Source: Achromobacter ruhlandii
Lineage (GTDB): Bacteria; Pseudomonadota; Gammaproteobacteria; Burkholderiales; Burkholderiaceae_B
Reading direction: 5' to 3'
Assembly (NCBI RefSeq): GCF_902859695.1
Contig: NZ_CADIJL010000021.1
Location: 36,976-100,975 of the forward strand
DNA: 64,000 nucleotides
Part shown: positions 35,244 to 43,926 of the stretch, in pieces
How positions within the stretch are numbered: position 1 is the first letter of the stretch
How the letters are laid out: each line of letters opens with the position of its first letter
Position numbers and translations under genes: made by a program
Notes under the pieces: generated by a model
The model's input: the letters and a program-made list of their open reading frames with translations, nothing else
Told to the model about the DNA's origin: nothing
The model's database searches: none

Positions 35244-36095
35244 ATGGGCAAGCTCGCGCTGGCGGCCAAAGTAACGCACGTGCCGTCGATGTACCTATCT
35301 GAAATGCCCGGCCGCCATCACGGCTGCCGCGAAGCCGCGATCCAGGGCCATCGGATCATCGGCCAGCGCTGCCGCGACCTGGACGTGGATACGCTGGTGG
35401 TGCTGGACGTGCACTGGCTGGTGAACGCTGGCTACCACATCAATTGCAACGAACGCTTCGCCGGCCGCTACACCAGCAACGAGCTGCCGCATTTCATCAA
35501 GGACATGGACTACGCCTACCGCGGCGACCCGGCGCTCGGCCGACGCATCGCCGAATGCGCCGGCGCAGCTGGGGTCCCCACCCGCGCGCACGAAATCGCC
35601 AGCCTCGAACTGGAATATGGCACGCTGGTGCCGATGCGCTACATGAATGGCGATGACCGCTTCAAGGTGGTGTCGGTGGCGGCCTGGTGCGCCTGGCATT
35701 CGCTGGACGACAGCCGCCGTTTCGGCGCGGCCTTGCGCCAGGCCATCGAGCAGAGCGACAGCCGCGTCGCGGTGCTGGCCAGCGGCTCGCTGTCGCACCG
35801 CTTCAACGACAACGGCAGCCCAGAGGCCGCCATGCACCAGATCAGCCGCGAGTTTTACCGCCAGGTCGACCTGCGGGTGGTGGACCTGTGGCGCCAGGGC
35901 GACTGGAAGACGTTCTGCGCCATGCTGCCGGAATACGCCGAGCTGTGCGTGGGCGAGGGCGGCATGCACGATACCGCCATGCTGCTGGGGCTGCTGGGCT
36001 GGGATGCCTACGACCGGCCGGCCGAGGTGGTGACGGACTACTTCACCAGTTCCGGCACGGGGCAGATCAACGCGATCCTGCCCGTGCCCGGTTGA
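35244..36095 (+). CDS. hpaD: 3,4-Dihydroxyphenylacetate 2,3-dioxygenase HpaD
   Basis: A 283-residue class III (LigB-type) extradiol dioxygenase that opens the homoprotocatechuate ring. Candidate Fe(II) ligands are in the N-terminal HVPSMYLSEMPGRHHGC segment and in LVVLDVHWLVNAGYHI, with the catalytic histidine in LASGSLSHRFNDNG near 186. Its length and opening residues match the hpcB/hpaD enzymes of enteric bacteria rather than the manganese-dependent type I enzymes. AGGAGA precedes the start. The stop codon is one base from the end of the convergent hpaR gene. Confidence 0.93.
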   Translation: MGKLALAAKVTHVPSMYLSEMPGRHHGCREAAIQGHRIIGQRCRDLDVDTLVVLDVHWLVNAGYHINCNERFAGRYTSNELPHFIKDMDYAYRGDPALGRRIAECAGAAGVPTRAHEIASLELEYGTLVPMRYMNGDDRFKVVSVAAWCAWHSLDDSRRFGAALRQAIEQSDSRVAVLASGSLSHRFNDNGSPEAAMHQISREFYRQVDLRVVDLWRQGDWKTFCAMLPEYAELCVGEGGMHDTAMLLGLLGWDAYDRPAEVVTDYFTSSGTGQINAILPVPG

Positions 36096-36096
36096 C

Positions 36097-36543
36097 TCAT
36101 TGCGTCGCGGGTTCGCGCTTGATCAGTTCGACCATGGTGTCGACGTCGGTGTACAGACGGTCGAGCAGTTCCTTGCCGATGCGCGCTTCGATTTCCTGGT
36201 ACTTGGCGTCGACCTGCGGCCGCATGCGGTCGATCAGCTTGTTGCTCTTGGGCGTCAGGGAGATTTCCTGGCGCCGCTGGTCGGCGTTCGACCGCACCCG
36301 CTTGATCAGGCCCTGTTCTTCCATGCCGGCCAGCATGCGCGTCAGGCTGGGGCTGAGGATCTGGCAGCTGCGGGCGATCTGGTTGGGTTCCATCGCGCCC
36401 ACCTCGCTCAAGGTGCGCAGCACCCGCCATTGCTGTTCGGTGACGCCGGCGGCGTGCAGGATCGGCCGGAAGTGCGCCATCAGGGTTTCGCGCGCGTAAA
36501 GCAGCAGATGGGGAAGATTGCGGTGGTGGAAGCTCGGACTCAT
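36097..36543 (-). CDS. hpaR: MarR-family repressor HpaR
   Basis: A 148-residue winged-helix regulator. The MarR core is QQWRVLRTLSEVGAMEPNQIARSCQILSPSLTRMLAGMEEQGLIKR, followed by the wing RSNADQRRQEISLT. In E. coli W, HpaR represses the homoprotocatechuate operon and is released by the aromatic substrates. The gene abuts hpaD tail-to-tail. Its own leader carries ATGTTAG, similar to the half-site of the two operator-like palindromes between hpaFG1 and hpaE, so autoregulation is possible. Confidence 0.9.
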   Translation of the reverse strand: MSPSFHHRNLPHLLLYARETLMAHFRPILHAAGVTEQQWRVLRTLSEVGAMEPNQIARSCQILSPSLTRMLAGMEEQGLIKRVRSNADQRRQEISLTPKSNKLIDRMRPQVDAKYQEIEARIGKELLDRLYTDVDTMVELIKREPATQ

Positions 36544-36599
36544 GGCGGCTATGTTAGCAAGAAGCCGTTCTATTTCCGTTGAATGTTCAGGCCTGTGAA

Positions 36600-36632
36600 C
36601 GCCCAGGCCCGCGACGAACGCGGGCCTGGGCG
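36600..36632. terminator. Long hairpin between hpaR and the downstream membrane protein
   Basis: A perfect 14-bp stem (CGCCCAGGCCCGCG / CGCGGGCCTGGGCG) with a five-base loop lies 22 bp after the stop codon of the minus-strand membrane-protein gene. It probably ends that transcript before it enters hpaR; there is no T-tract. Confidence 0.65.
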
Positions 36633-36654
36633 GGAACGGAACGGAAAAAGGAGG

Positions 36655-37305
36655 TCAGGAAGCGGGATTCTGCTGCGCCAGTTCCTGCAGGTCGTCGGGC
36701 AGCGTCAGGTCGGGCGCGCCCTGCTGCAACTCGCGCAGCGCGGCAACGGCGTCCTCTTGCTGATCGTCCTGCACCAAGGCGCGGATGTGCGCGATGCGGG
36801 CCTCGATGTCCTGCTCGCTGAAGGCGACGGGTTCCGCGCTGGCTTGCTCGGCGGGCGCCTCGGCGCTGGCGGCTTGCGGCGCGGCGTCGCTGGCCGCCTG
36901 CTGGGCGGGAAGCGCGGCCGGGATGGCGCTGGGTGCCTCGGCCGGCGCCGATGCGGTCCGTTGCGCCGGGGCGGGGGCCGCCTGCGGCGCGGGCGCTTCG
37001 GTCAGGATCGGACGCGGCGCCGGGCCACGCTCGATGTTGATGGGCGCTTCCTGTGACACCGCCAATTGCGGCGCCTGGTCGGCCATCTCGGCGTTTTCGC
37101 GCATGTCGGTCCAGGCGAACAGGCCGGCCACCAGCGCCGCGCAGGCGGCGGCGGCCCAGCCCGGATGCCAGCTGCGGCCGGGGTGCCAGGTGCGACGCAC
37201 GGCCGCTTCCAGTTCGGGGCTGCCGCCGGCCCTGGGCTTGCGATACAGGGCGCGCAAATCCAGTTCGTCGTCTTCGTCGAAGGGGGGGCGATAGGCAATG
37301 CTCAT
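36655..37305 (-). CDS. Hypothetical single-pass membrane protein, Ala/Pro-rich
   Basis: I do not recognise this 216-residue protein. A short cytoplasmic N-terminus (MSIAYRPPFDEDDELDLRAL) is followed by one transmembrane helix at about 49-66 (GWAAAACAALVAGLFAW). A disordered Ala/Pro/Glu linker (about 80-160) comes next, then a helical C-terminal segment (DIEARIAHIRALVQDDQQEDAVAALRELQ). With the N-terminus inside, the C-terminal part would be periplasmic. The topology recalls anti-sigma factors or envelope-linked TPR-like fragments, but no sigma gene is adjacent. Composition matches its neighbours, so it is not obviously acquired. Confidence 0.65.
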   Translation of the reverse strand: MSIAYRPPFDEDDELDLRALYRKPRAGGSPELEAAVRRTWHPGRSWHPGWAAAACAALVAGLFAWTDMRENAEMADQAPQLAVSQEAPINIERGPAPRPILTEAPAPQAAPAPAQRTASAPAEAPSAIPAALPAQQAASDAAPQAASAEAPAEQASAEPVAFSEQDIEARIAHIRALVQDDQQEDAVAALRELQQGAPDLTLPDDLQELAQQNPAS

Positions 37306-37737
37306 GCGCGTACTCCTCGCGCATGCGCCTGGTGGCAGGGCGCATCCGCGTTTGACCTGGGCCTGTGCCGCGCCGGTGGTCCGGCGGTCTCGTGCAGGAT
37401 CGGGTCTTGTTCCGGTTTAGGTGGCCGCGTGCGCGGCCCAAGCGTCTCGCGATGCGCCGCGATTCCCGTCGTGCCGCCCTGTTGGGCGGCGGCGCCGGGT
37501 ATGCCGCCACATAACCGACGGTTCAACATTGCGCATCACCCGATGATTATGCGCGATTTGCAGAAATCTGCCAGCGAATTTCTTGTGTTTGCATGGTGTA
37601 ACTGTAGACCGTCCCTGTTTATGCAAGCAGATTGAAAGGGTGCTGCACCAAGACGGCGCCAAACGCGCGGGAAAAGGCGCATTGCGACTGCCCGCCGACG
37701 ACCCCGCGCCCCGGCCTGTGCCGGTAAACTTGCGCCC
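37306..37737. other. 432-bp intergenic region before radA, no gene seen
   Basis: The region holds no convincing gene on either strand. It has a perfect hairpin GGCCGCG-tg-CGCGGCC (37423-37438) and an inverted repeat GCGCAT ... ATGCGC (37531-37554) in an AT-richer stretch around 37520-37640. The AT-rich stretch is the likely promoter zone for radA and for the divergent membrane protein. Confidence 0.5.
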
Positions 37738-39102
37738 ATGGCCAAGACCCGAACCGTATACGTGTGCGCCGAGTGCGGCGGCACCACCCCGAAGTGGCAA
37801 GGCAAGTGTCCGCACTGCAATGCCTGGAACACCCTCGAAGAAACCGTCGAATCGGCCACGCCGGCCGCCGCGGCCGCGCACCGCTACGCGCCGCTGGCCT
37901 CCAGCAGCCCGGTGCGCAGCCTGTCCGAGATCGAGGCCCGCGAAACCCCGCGCACCCCCACCGGGCTGGAGGAATTCGACCGCGTGCTGGGCGGCGGCCT
38001 GGTGGCCGGCGCCGTGGTGCTGATCGGCGGCGACCCCGGCATCGGCAAGTCGACCCTGCTGCTGCAGGCGCTGGCCTCGCTGTCCGAAAGCACCAACGTC
38101 CTGTACGTCACCGGCGAGGAATCGGCCGAACAGGTGGCGCTGCGCGCGCGCCGGCTGGGACTGCAGACCGGCAACGTCAACCTGCTGGCGGAAATCCGCC
38201 TGGAGGCAATCCAGGCCGCCGTGTCCGAGCAGAAGCCCAGCGTCGCCGTGATCGACTCCATCCAGACGCTCTACAGCGGCGAGCTGACCGCGGCGCCCGG
38301 CTCGGTGTCGCAGGTGCGCGAATGCGCCGCCCAGCTGACGCGCCTGGCCAAGCAGACCGGCATCGCCATCGTCATGATCGGCCACGTTACCAAGGACGGC
38401 GCGCTGGCCGGACCGCGCGTGCTCGAACACATCGTCGACACGGTGCTGTACTTCGAGGGCGACACGCATTCGTCGTTCCGCCTGGTGCGTGCCTTCAAGA
38501 ACCGCTTCGGCGCGGTCAACGAACTCGGCGTGTTCGCCATGACCGACCGCGGCCTGCGCGGCGTGGCCAACCCGTCGGCGCTGTTCCTGTCGCAGCACGA
38601 GCAGCAGGTGGCCGGTTCCTGCGTGATGGCCACGCAGGAAGGCACGCGCCCTCTGCTGGTCGAGATCCAGGCGCTGGTGGACAGCTCCCACGCGCCCAAT
38701 CCGCGCCGCCTGACGGTCGGCCTGGAGGGCAACCGCCTGGCGATGCTGCTGGCCGTGCTGCATCGCCACGCCGGCGTGTCGACCTTCGACCAGGACGTGT
38801 TCGTCAACGCCGTGGGCGGGGTGCGCATCACCGAACCGGCGGCCGACCTGCCGGTGTTGCTGGCCATCATGTCGTCGCTGCGCGACCGGCCCCTGCCGCG
38901 CGGCCTGATCGCCTTCGGCGAAGTCGGGCTGGCGGGCGAGATCCGGCCCGCGCCGCGCGGCCAGGAGCGCCTGCGCGAAGCCGCCAAGCTGGGCTTCTCG
39001 ATCGCGTTGATTCCCAAGGCCAACGCGCCGCGCCAGCCCATCGAGGGGCTGGAGATCTGGGCGGTGGACCGGCTCGACGCCGCGCTCGACAAGCTGCGCT
39101 GA
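37738..39102 (+). CDS. radA: DNA repair protein RadA
   Basis: A 454-residue RecA-like ATPase that drives branch migration during recombinational repair. All RadA hallmarks are present: an N-terminal zinc finger (C10, C13, C24, C27), Walker A GGDPGIGKST at about 97-106, the RadA-specific KNRFG motif at 254-258, and a C-terminal Lon-protease-like domain (DQDVFVNAVGGVRITEPAADL, IAFGEVGLAGEIRP). The ATG is 9 bp before the zinc-finger region. A TSUP permease gene follows after 12 bp. Confidence 0.97.
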   Translation: MAKTRTVYVCAECGGTTPKWQGKCPHCNAWNTLEETVESATPAAAAAHRYAPLASSSPVRSLSEIEARETPRTPTGLEEFDRVLGGGLVAGAVVLIGGDPGIGKSTLLLQALASLSESTNVLYVTGEESAEQVALRARRLGLQTGNVNLLAEIRLEAIQAAVSEQKPSVAVIDSIQTLYSGELTAAPGSVSQVRECAAQLTRLAKQTGIAIVMIGHVTKDGALAGPRVLEHIVDTVLYFEGDTHSSFRLVRAFKNRFGAVNELGVFAMTDRGLRGVANPSALFLSQHEQQVAGSCVMATQEGTRPLLVEIQALVDSSHAPNPRRLTVGLEGNRLAMLLAVLHRHAGVSTFDQDVFVNAVGGVRITEPAADLPVLLAIMSSLRDRPLPRGLIAFGEVGLAGEIRPAPRGQERLREAAKLGFSIALIPKANAPRQPIEGLEIWAVDRLDAALDKLR

Positions 39103-39114
39103 CGGGAGCCCCAA

Positions 39115-39888
39115 GTGAGTCTTTTGCTGATCGCCCTGTGCCTGGGCGCGGGAGGCCTTATTGGCTTCATGGGCGGCGTGCTGGGCATCGGCGGCGGCCT
39201 GATCGCGATTCCGGCGCTGGTGCTGCTGATGGGCATGTCCCAGCAGCTGGCGCAGGGTACCGCGCTGATCATGGTGCTGCCGACCATCATGATGGCGGTG
39301 CGCAAGTACAACCAGCAGACCCGCATCGACCGCCGCGTGGCGCTGGCGGGCGCGGGCGGCGCGGTGGTGTTCACCTGGGTCGGCGCGCGGCTGGCGCTGG
39401 GCATCGAGTCGGGCGTGCTGCGGCTGAGCTTCGCCGTGTTCCTGTTCTTCATCGCGCTGTTCTACGCATGGCAGACCTGGCGCGCCGGCGCGGCCCGGCG
39501 CGCGCCCAAGGGCAGCGGCCACGCTCCGGTCTTCACGCCGCGACGCGCCACCTTGCTGGGCGTGCTGTGCGGCACGCTGGGCGGCTTCTTCGGCGTGGGC
39601 GGCGCGGTGCTGGCGGTGCCCATCATCACCACGGTGTTCCGGCTGTCGCAGACCACCGCGCAGGCGCTGGCGCTGTGCATGGTGATTCCCGGTTCCGCGG
39701 TGGCGCTGGTGACGTACTCATGGGCCGGCAAGGCCGACTGGCTGGTGGGCCTGCCGCTGGCCGCGGGCAGCCTGCTGTTCGTGCCGGTGGGCGTGCGGCT
39801 GGCCTATCGCCTGCCTGAACGCAAGCTGAGAGCCTGCTTCGCGGCGATGCTGTTCGCCACCGTGGCGCTGCTGGTGTTTGAAAGCTGA
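39115..39888 (+). CDS. TSUP/TauE-family permease
   Basis: A 257-residue inner-membrane protein with seven to eight helices in two related halves. Each half begins with the family signature: GFMGGVLGIGGGLIAIPAL near 17-35 and GTLGGFFGVGGAVLAVPII near 142-160. TSUP members export or import sulfite, sulfonates or other sulfur compounds, but the substrate here is unknown. The start is a GTG 12 bp after radA, so translation probably follows radA on one transcript, with no obvious functional link. Confidence 0.85.
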   Translation: MSLLLIALCLGAGGLIGFMGGVLGIGGGLIAIPALVLLMGMSQQLAQGTALIMVLPTIMMAVRKYNQQTRIDRRVALAGAGGAVVFTWVGARLALGIESGVLRLSFAVFLFFIALFYAWQTWRAGAARRAPKGSGHAPVFTPRRATLLGVLCGTLGGFFGVGGAVLAVPIITTVFRLSQTTAQALALCMVIPGSAVALVTYSWAGKADWLVGLPLAAGSLLFVPVGVRLAYRLPERKLRACFAAMLFATVALLVFES

Positions 39889-40090
39889 ACGCGGCCGGCC
39901 GAAGGTCGATTGTCACGATCCCATGACGAAGCGTTAACGTCGGAAAGGACGCGAAAATTTCCGGCCCGCGGCTGAACCTTCGGCGGGGCGCGGGTTCCAA
40001 CGGAGTACGGGTCATGCGGCGATGTTGCCGCCCCGTGTCGGAAAGGCCGGAGGGGCAGCCCTCGGGTCTTCACCATTAGGAGTACATGTA

Positions 40091-40330
40091 ATGACGACTC
40101 ACTCCCGTATCGCTGCGTTCCTGTCCACTTCGGCCTTGTGCCTCGGTCTTGCCGCCGCGCCTTCGGCGTTCGCGGCGGGCGCCGATGCCACGACCAAGTC
40201 GGGCGAAACCAAGACCCAGGCGCAGCACAAGCATCACAAGACCGACAAAACGTCCGCCAAGCAGGGCACCGAGAAATCGGGCGCCGCCAAGATGGACAAA
40301 TCGGGCACCGCCACGGCGCCCGCGAAGTAA
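40091..40330 (+). CDS. Small secreted Lys/His-rich protein
   Basis: A 79-residue protein with a signal peptide (TTHSRIAAFLSTSALCLGLA ending SAFA) and a mature part of only about 50 residues, rich in Lys, Thr and His (QAQHKHHKTDKTSAK). It has no cysteine and no fold that I recognise; the mature peptide is probably disordered and could bind metal through the HKHH cluster. TAGGAG stands before the ATG. It has its own strong terminator. Similar small basic periplasmic proteins are common hypotheticals in this group of bacteria. Confidence 0.75.
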   Translation: MTTHSRIAAFLSTSALCLGLAAAPSAFAAGADATTKSGETKTQAQHKHHKTDKTSAKQGTEKSGAAKMDKSGTATAPAK

Positions 40331-40406
40331 GGCAGTCACGCAGCATCGGATCGCGAGGTCCGGCAGTTCCTTTGCACGACGGACGGGTCTTCGGGCCTGG
40401 AAGTCG

Positions 40407-40441
40407 AAAGCCTCTCGGTATGGGCGCCGAGAGGCTTTTTC
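40407..40441 (+). terminator. Rho-independent terminator after the small secreted protein gene
   Basis: A perfect 12-bp stem (AAAGCCTCTCGG / CCGAGAGGCTTT, eight-base loop) ends in a five-T tract. It is a strong intrinsic terminator about 77 bp after the stop codon; the remaining bases up to the dehydrogenase gene hold no gene. Confidence 0.92.
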
Positions 40442-40530
40442 GTTTGTGTGGCGGACCTGTCGTGTTGCCCGTATCGGTGCCACTTGCGTGAACGCCGACG
40501 GCGCTGAGCGCGCCGCCGTTCCCGCCCGCG

Positions 40531-41487
40531 TCAATCCACCGGCGTGATCACGCGGCCGGTATCGAAATACGCCGCCAGGTTCTCCAGCATCAGATCTTCC
40601 ATGGCCTGGCGCGTTTCCAGCGTGGCGCTGCCGATGTGCGGCAGCAGCACCGCCTGGTCGCTCTTGATCAGGGCCTCGGGCACCTTGGGCTCGTGCTCGA
40701 ACACGTCGAGCGCGGCGCAGCCGAGCTTGCCGGCCTCCAGCGCGGCCACCAGCGCGGCCTCGTCGATGACCGGGCCGCGCGCGATGTTGACGATGATGCC
40801 GCGCGGGCCGAGCGCTTCCAGCACCTCGCGATTGACCAGGTGGCGCGTGGCCGGGCCGCCCACGGTGGCCACGACCAGGAAGTCGGCCCAGGCCGCCAGG
40901 TCGGTCAGCGAGGCCTCGTAGCCGTAGTCGACGTCGTCGCGCTTCCTGCGGTTGTGATAACGCACCTGCATATCGAAGCCGATGCCGCGGCGGGCGATGG
41001 CCTCGCCGATGCGGCCCAGGCCCACGATGCCGAGCTTCTTGCCGCTGACGCGCTGGCCCAGCGGAATGCTGCCGTGCACCTGGCCCCACTGGCCGGCGCG
41101 CACGAAGCGTTCGCCCTGGCCCATGCGGCGGGCGCCTGCGATCATCAGGCCCCATGCCAGGTCCGCCACGCAGTCGGTCAGCACGTCGGGCGTGTTGCTG
41201 ACCTGCACGCCGCGCGCATGCGCCGCCTGCACGTCGATGGTCTCGTAGCCCACGCCCCAGCTGCAGATGGCCTTCAGGTCGGGCAGGGCGTTGATGAGTT
41301 CGGCGTTGGCGCCGAAGTTGGCCGAGGTGACGACGGCGGTGACGCCCTTGCCGAGTTCGGCCAGGGCCGTCTTGCGATCCGGCTGCTTCCAGAGCTCGAT
41401 GACGTCGTAGCGCTCGGCGAGGCGCTGGTTGGCGGAGGGCGAGCCGGCCAGCGAGCCGACCTGGATGATGCGATGCTTGGTGGTCAT
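40531..41487 (-). CDS. D-isomer-specific 2-hydroxyacid dehydrogenase
   Basis: A 318-residue NAD(P)H-dependent dehydrogenase. The cofactor loop is GIVGLGRIGEAIAR and the catalytic triad lies in NIARGPVIDE (Arg), DVFEHEPKVPEALIKSD (Glu) and LLPHIGSATLETR (His). Activity on a small 2-hydroxy/2-keto acid, such as glyoxylate or hydroxypyruvate, is likely. The gene is 166 bp downstream of a Bug receptor gene on the same strand; a hairpin between them may limit read-through, so functional linkage to that receptor is only suggestive. Confidence 0.88.
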   Translation of the reverse strand: MTTKHRIIQVGSLAGSPSANQRLAERYDVIELWKQPDRKTALAELGKGVTAVVTSANFGANAELINALPDLKAICSWGVGYETIDVQAAHARGVQVSNTPDVLTDCVADLAWGLMIAGARRMGQGERFVRAGQWGQVHGSIPLGQRVSGKKLGIVGLGRIGEAIARRGIGFDMQVRYHNRRKRDDVDYGYEASLTDLAAWADFLVVATVGGPATRHLVNREVLEALGPRGIIVNIARGPVIDEAALVAALEAGKLGCAALDVFEHEPKVPEALIKSDQAVLLPHIGSATLETRQAMEDLMLENLAAYFDTGRVITPVD

Positions 41488-41608
41488 GTTGTCGTACAGG
41501 TGGGTGGCGAAACCTTCATGCTACTTGATCCGGCCTTGAATCCGGCTGAGAAGGCGCGGGCCGCGGGAACCCTCCCGGGCCGCGCCCTTGAGCGGCGGGC
41601 TCGAATCG

Positions 41609-41625
41609 GGCTGCCCAAGGCAGCC
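41609..41625 (-). terminator. Hairpin after the first Bug receptor gene
   Basis: GGCTGCC-CAA-GGCAGCC is a perfect 7-bp stem 28 bp after the receptor stop codon on the minus strand. A second stem, GGCGCGG / CCGCGCC (41553-41586), lies further along. Neither has a clear T-tract, so termination is likely but weak. Confidence 0.5.
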
Positions 41626-41653
41626 TGCCCCAAGCAGCCCGTTTCAAGCAGCC

Positions 41654-42622
41654 TTACTCCAGCTGGATATTGGCCTTCTGGATCACGTCCTTCCAGCGCT
41701 TGACCTCGGCCTGCTGGAACGCGCTGAACTGCTGCGGCGTGTTCGCCACGACCTCGAAGCCCAGGCCCTGCAGCGTCTTCTCGGTCTGCGGATCGCGCAG
41801 GGCGGTCTGCAGGGCCTTGGTCAGCTGCTGCACCACGGCCGGCGGCGTGCCCTTGGGCACCGCGAAGCCCTGCCACGAATACACCACCATGTCCTTGATG
41901 CCGGCCTCGGCCAGCGTCGGCACGTCCGGCAGGTCCGCCGCGCGCGCGTCGCCGGTGATGGCCAGCGCCTTGAGCTTGCCGGCCTTGATATGCGTCTGTA
42001 CCGCGCCCAGGTTCTGGAACGACACGTTGACCTGGCCGCCGATCAGGTCGGCGATGGCGGCGCCGCCGCCACGGTACGGCACGTCCACGCCCGAGGTCTG
42101 GGTGCGCTGGCGGAACATCACCGCCGACAGGTGGTCGGACGAGCCCGTGCCGGACGAAGCGTACGACACCTTGCCCGGATTCTTGTTGGCGTAGTCGACC
42201 AGTTCGGCCACCGTGCTGGCCGGGAACGACGGCGAGGCCACCAGCACATTGGGATTGCGCACCGCTTGCGTGAGGTACTCGAAGTCCTTGCTCGGGTTGT
42301 ACGAGAGGTTCTTGTACAGCGCCTCGTTGATGGCGAAGGTGCCGATCGAGCCGACCATCATGGTGTAGCCGTCGGGCGTGGCGCGGGCCAGCGCCTGCGC
42401 GCCGATGGCGCTGTTGGCGCCCGGCTTGTTCTCGACCACGAAGGTCTGGCCCAACGCTTTCGTCAGCCCCGGCGTGACGCTGCGCGCCGTGATGTCGGAC
42501 GAGCCGCCCGGCACGAACGGCACGATCATCGTGACGGGCTTGGTGGGATAGCCGGCGGCGTGGACCGCCGGCCCGGCAAGCAGGGCGGCGGACAGCGCGA
42601 CCGCGCTGATCGATCTGTTCAT
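41654..42622 (-). CDS. Bug-family periplasmic solute-binding protein
   Basis: A 322-residue TTT receptor with a signal peptide (MNRSISAVALSAALLAGPAVHA) and the family motifs YPTKPVTMIVPFVPGGSSDITARS, FVVENKPGANSAIG and [11 protein letters not shown]. It is encoded 73 bp after a second Bug gene on the same strand. The two receptors are about as different from each other as Bug paralogues usually are, so they are probably not a recent duplication. It presumably binds a carboxylic acid; the membrane subunits lie elsewhere. Confidence 0.9.
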   Translation of the reverse strand: MNRSISAVALSAALLAGPAVHAAGYPTKPVTMIVPFVPGGSSDITARSVTPGLTKALGQTFVVENKPGANSAIGAQALARATPDGYTMMVGSIGTFAINEALYKNLSYNPSKDFEYLTQAVRNPNVLVASPSFPASTVAELVDYANKNPGKVSYASSGTGSSDHLSAVMFRQRTQTSGVDVPYRGGGAAIADLIGGQVNVSFQNLGAVQTHIKAGKLKALAITGDARAADLPDVPTLAEAGIKDMVVYSWQGFAVPKGTPPAVVQQLTKALQTALRDPQTEKTLQGLGFEVVANTPQQFSAFQQAEVKRWKDVIQKANIQLE

Positions 42623-42695
42623 GGTGTCTCCTGGTTCGCGTGATGATGAAGAACCCGGCGCCCACGCGTGGCGGCCGGGCCCGGATCGGCGCGGG

Positions 42696-43694
42696 TCAGT
42701 CGACCTTGGCGCCCGATTGCTTCACGACCGCGGCCCATTTGACGGTTTCCCGCGCCATGAACTGGGTGAACTGCGCCGGCGTGTTGCCCGACGGCGTCGC
42801 GCCCTGGGCCTGCAATTGTTCGCGCACCGGCGCCTGCTGTAGCGCCGCGGCGACATCGCGCTGGACCTTGTCGACGATCTGTTGTGGCGTGCCCGCCGGG
42901 GCCAGCAGGCCGAACCAGCTGGACGCCTCGTAGCCTTGCACGCCGGCCTCGGCCAGCGTCGGCACGTCCGGCAGCGCCGGCGAGCGAGTGGCGGTGGTGA
43001 CCGCCAGCGGCCGCAGCTTGCCGCCCTTGATGAAGCCCATCGACGACGGCAGGTTGTCGAAGATCAGGTCGGCCGACCCCGCCATCACATCCGTCAGGGC
43101 CGGACTGCTGCCTTTGTAGGGCACGTGCGTCATGCGGGTGCCTGTCATGGTCTGGAATAGTTCCCCCGACAGGTGGGTCGAGGTGCCGTTGCCGGTCGAG
43201 GCCATGTTGACGCTGCCGGGATTGGCCTTCAGGTATTTGATCAGGTCCGCCACGCTGCGGATGCCGTGCTTGTCGGCAAAAGCCGGATTCAGTTCCAGCA
43301 CGTTGGGCACCGGGATCACCAGCGTGACCGGCGTGAAGTCCTTGACCGGGTCGTAGGGCAGCTTGGCGTAAACGGACTGGTTGATGGCATGGGTGCTGAC
43401 GGTGCCCATCAGCAGCGTGTAGCCATCGGGCGTGGCGCGGGCGGCTTCGGCGGTGCCGACGTTGCCGCCCGCGCCCGCCTTGTTGTCCACCACTACCGCC
43501 TTGCCCCAGGCCTTGCCCAGTTCGGCCGCGACCACGCGCGCGGCGATGTCGGCGGTGCCGCCGGCGGGGAAGGGCACGATGATCCTGACGTCGCGCGCCG
43601 GATAGTCGGCGGCGCGCGCGGCGGCGGGCAACAGGGCTGCCGCCGCCAGACAGGCGGCAAGGGCCAGGCGGCCGCGCAAGGGGGCTGCAAGCAT
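42696..43694 (-). CDS. Bug-family periplasmic solute-binding protein
   Basis: A 332-residue receptor with a signal peptide ([20 protein letters not shown], cleaved near ARA) and the family core [37 protein letters not shown] and [13 protein letters not shown]. It is divergent from the DapA-family gene, with a regulatory region of about 230 bp between them that contains operator-like repeats. It is the promoter-proximal gene of the leftward pair of Bug genes. Confidence 0.9.
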   Translation of the reverse strand: MLAAPLRGRLALAACLAAAALLPAAARAADYPARDVRIIVPFPAGGTADIAARVVAAELGKAWGKAVVVDNKAGAGGNVGTAEAARATPDGYTLLMGTVSTHAINQSVYAKLPYDPVKDFTPVTLVIPVPNVLELNPAFADKHGIRSVADLIKYLKANPGSVNMASTGNGTSTHLSGELFQTMTGTRMTHVPYKGSSPALTDVMAGSADLIFDNLPSSMGFIKGGKLRPLAVTTATRSPALPDVPTLAEAGVQGYEASSWFGLLAPAGTPQQIVDKVQRDVAAALQQAPVREQLQAQGATPSGNTPAQFTQFMARETVKWAAVVKQSGAKVD

Positions 43695-43816
43695 GGAAGT
43701 CGTCTCCTCGTGTGCGCGTGGCCGCGCATCGTTTGTGGGGTGTTCCTGCCAGGCCGGGGCCCGGGTCTGAATGCTGCCGGCGTCTGTCGCGCCTTGCCGT
43801 CGTGAATACCGATGAC

Positions 43817-43862
43817 TTGTAAAACGAATATAGGTATTGAGGGTCTACTTGTCAACCAAGTA
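43817..43862. promoter_or_regulatory. FadR/GntR-type operator candidates
   Basis: TTGT-AAA-ACGA (43817-43827) fits the TNGTNNNACNA pattern of FadR-subfamily sites. TACTTG-tcaac-CAAGTA (43846-43862) is a perfect 6-bp inverted repeat in the same AT-rich patch between divergent genes. The FadR-type regulator encoded two genes away is the natural candidate to bind here and control both directions. Confidence 0.5.
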
Positions 43863-43926
43863 TACTTTTTCCAAGCCACTCATCTAACAACTGGATTCCC
43901 CCTCGGAATCCGCCAGGAGACCCGCC

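Noticed and set aside
37306..37737. Short open frame MRRDSRRAALLGGGAGYAAT before radA
   Set aside because: Twenty codons with no ribosome-binding site and no continuation; it is not distinguishable from chance.
41654..43694. Recent tandem duplication of two Bug genes
   Set aside because: The two proteins share only family-level motifs and differ in signal peptide, length and most residues.
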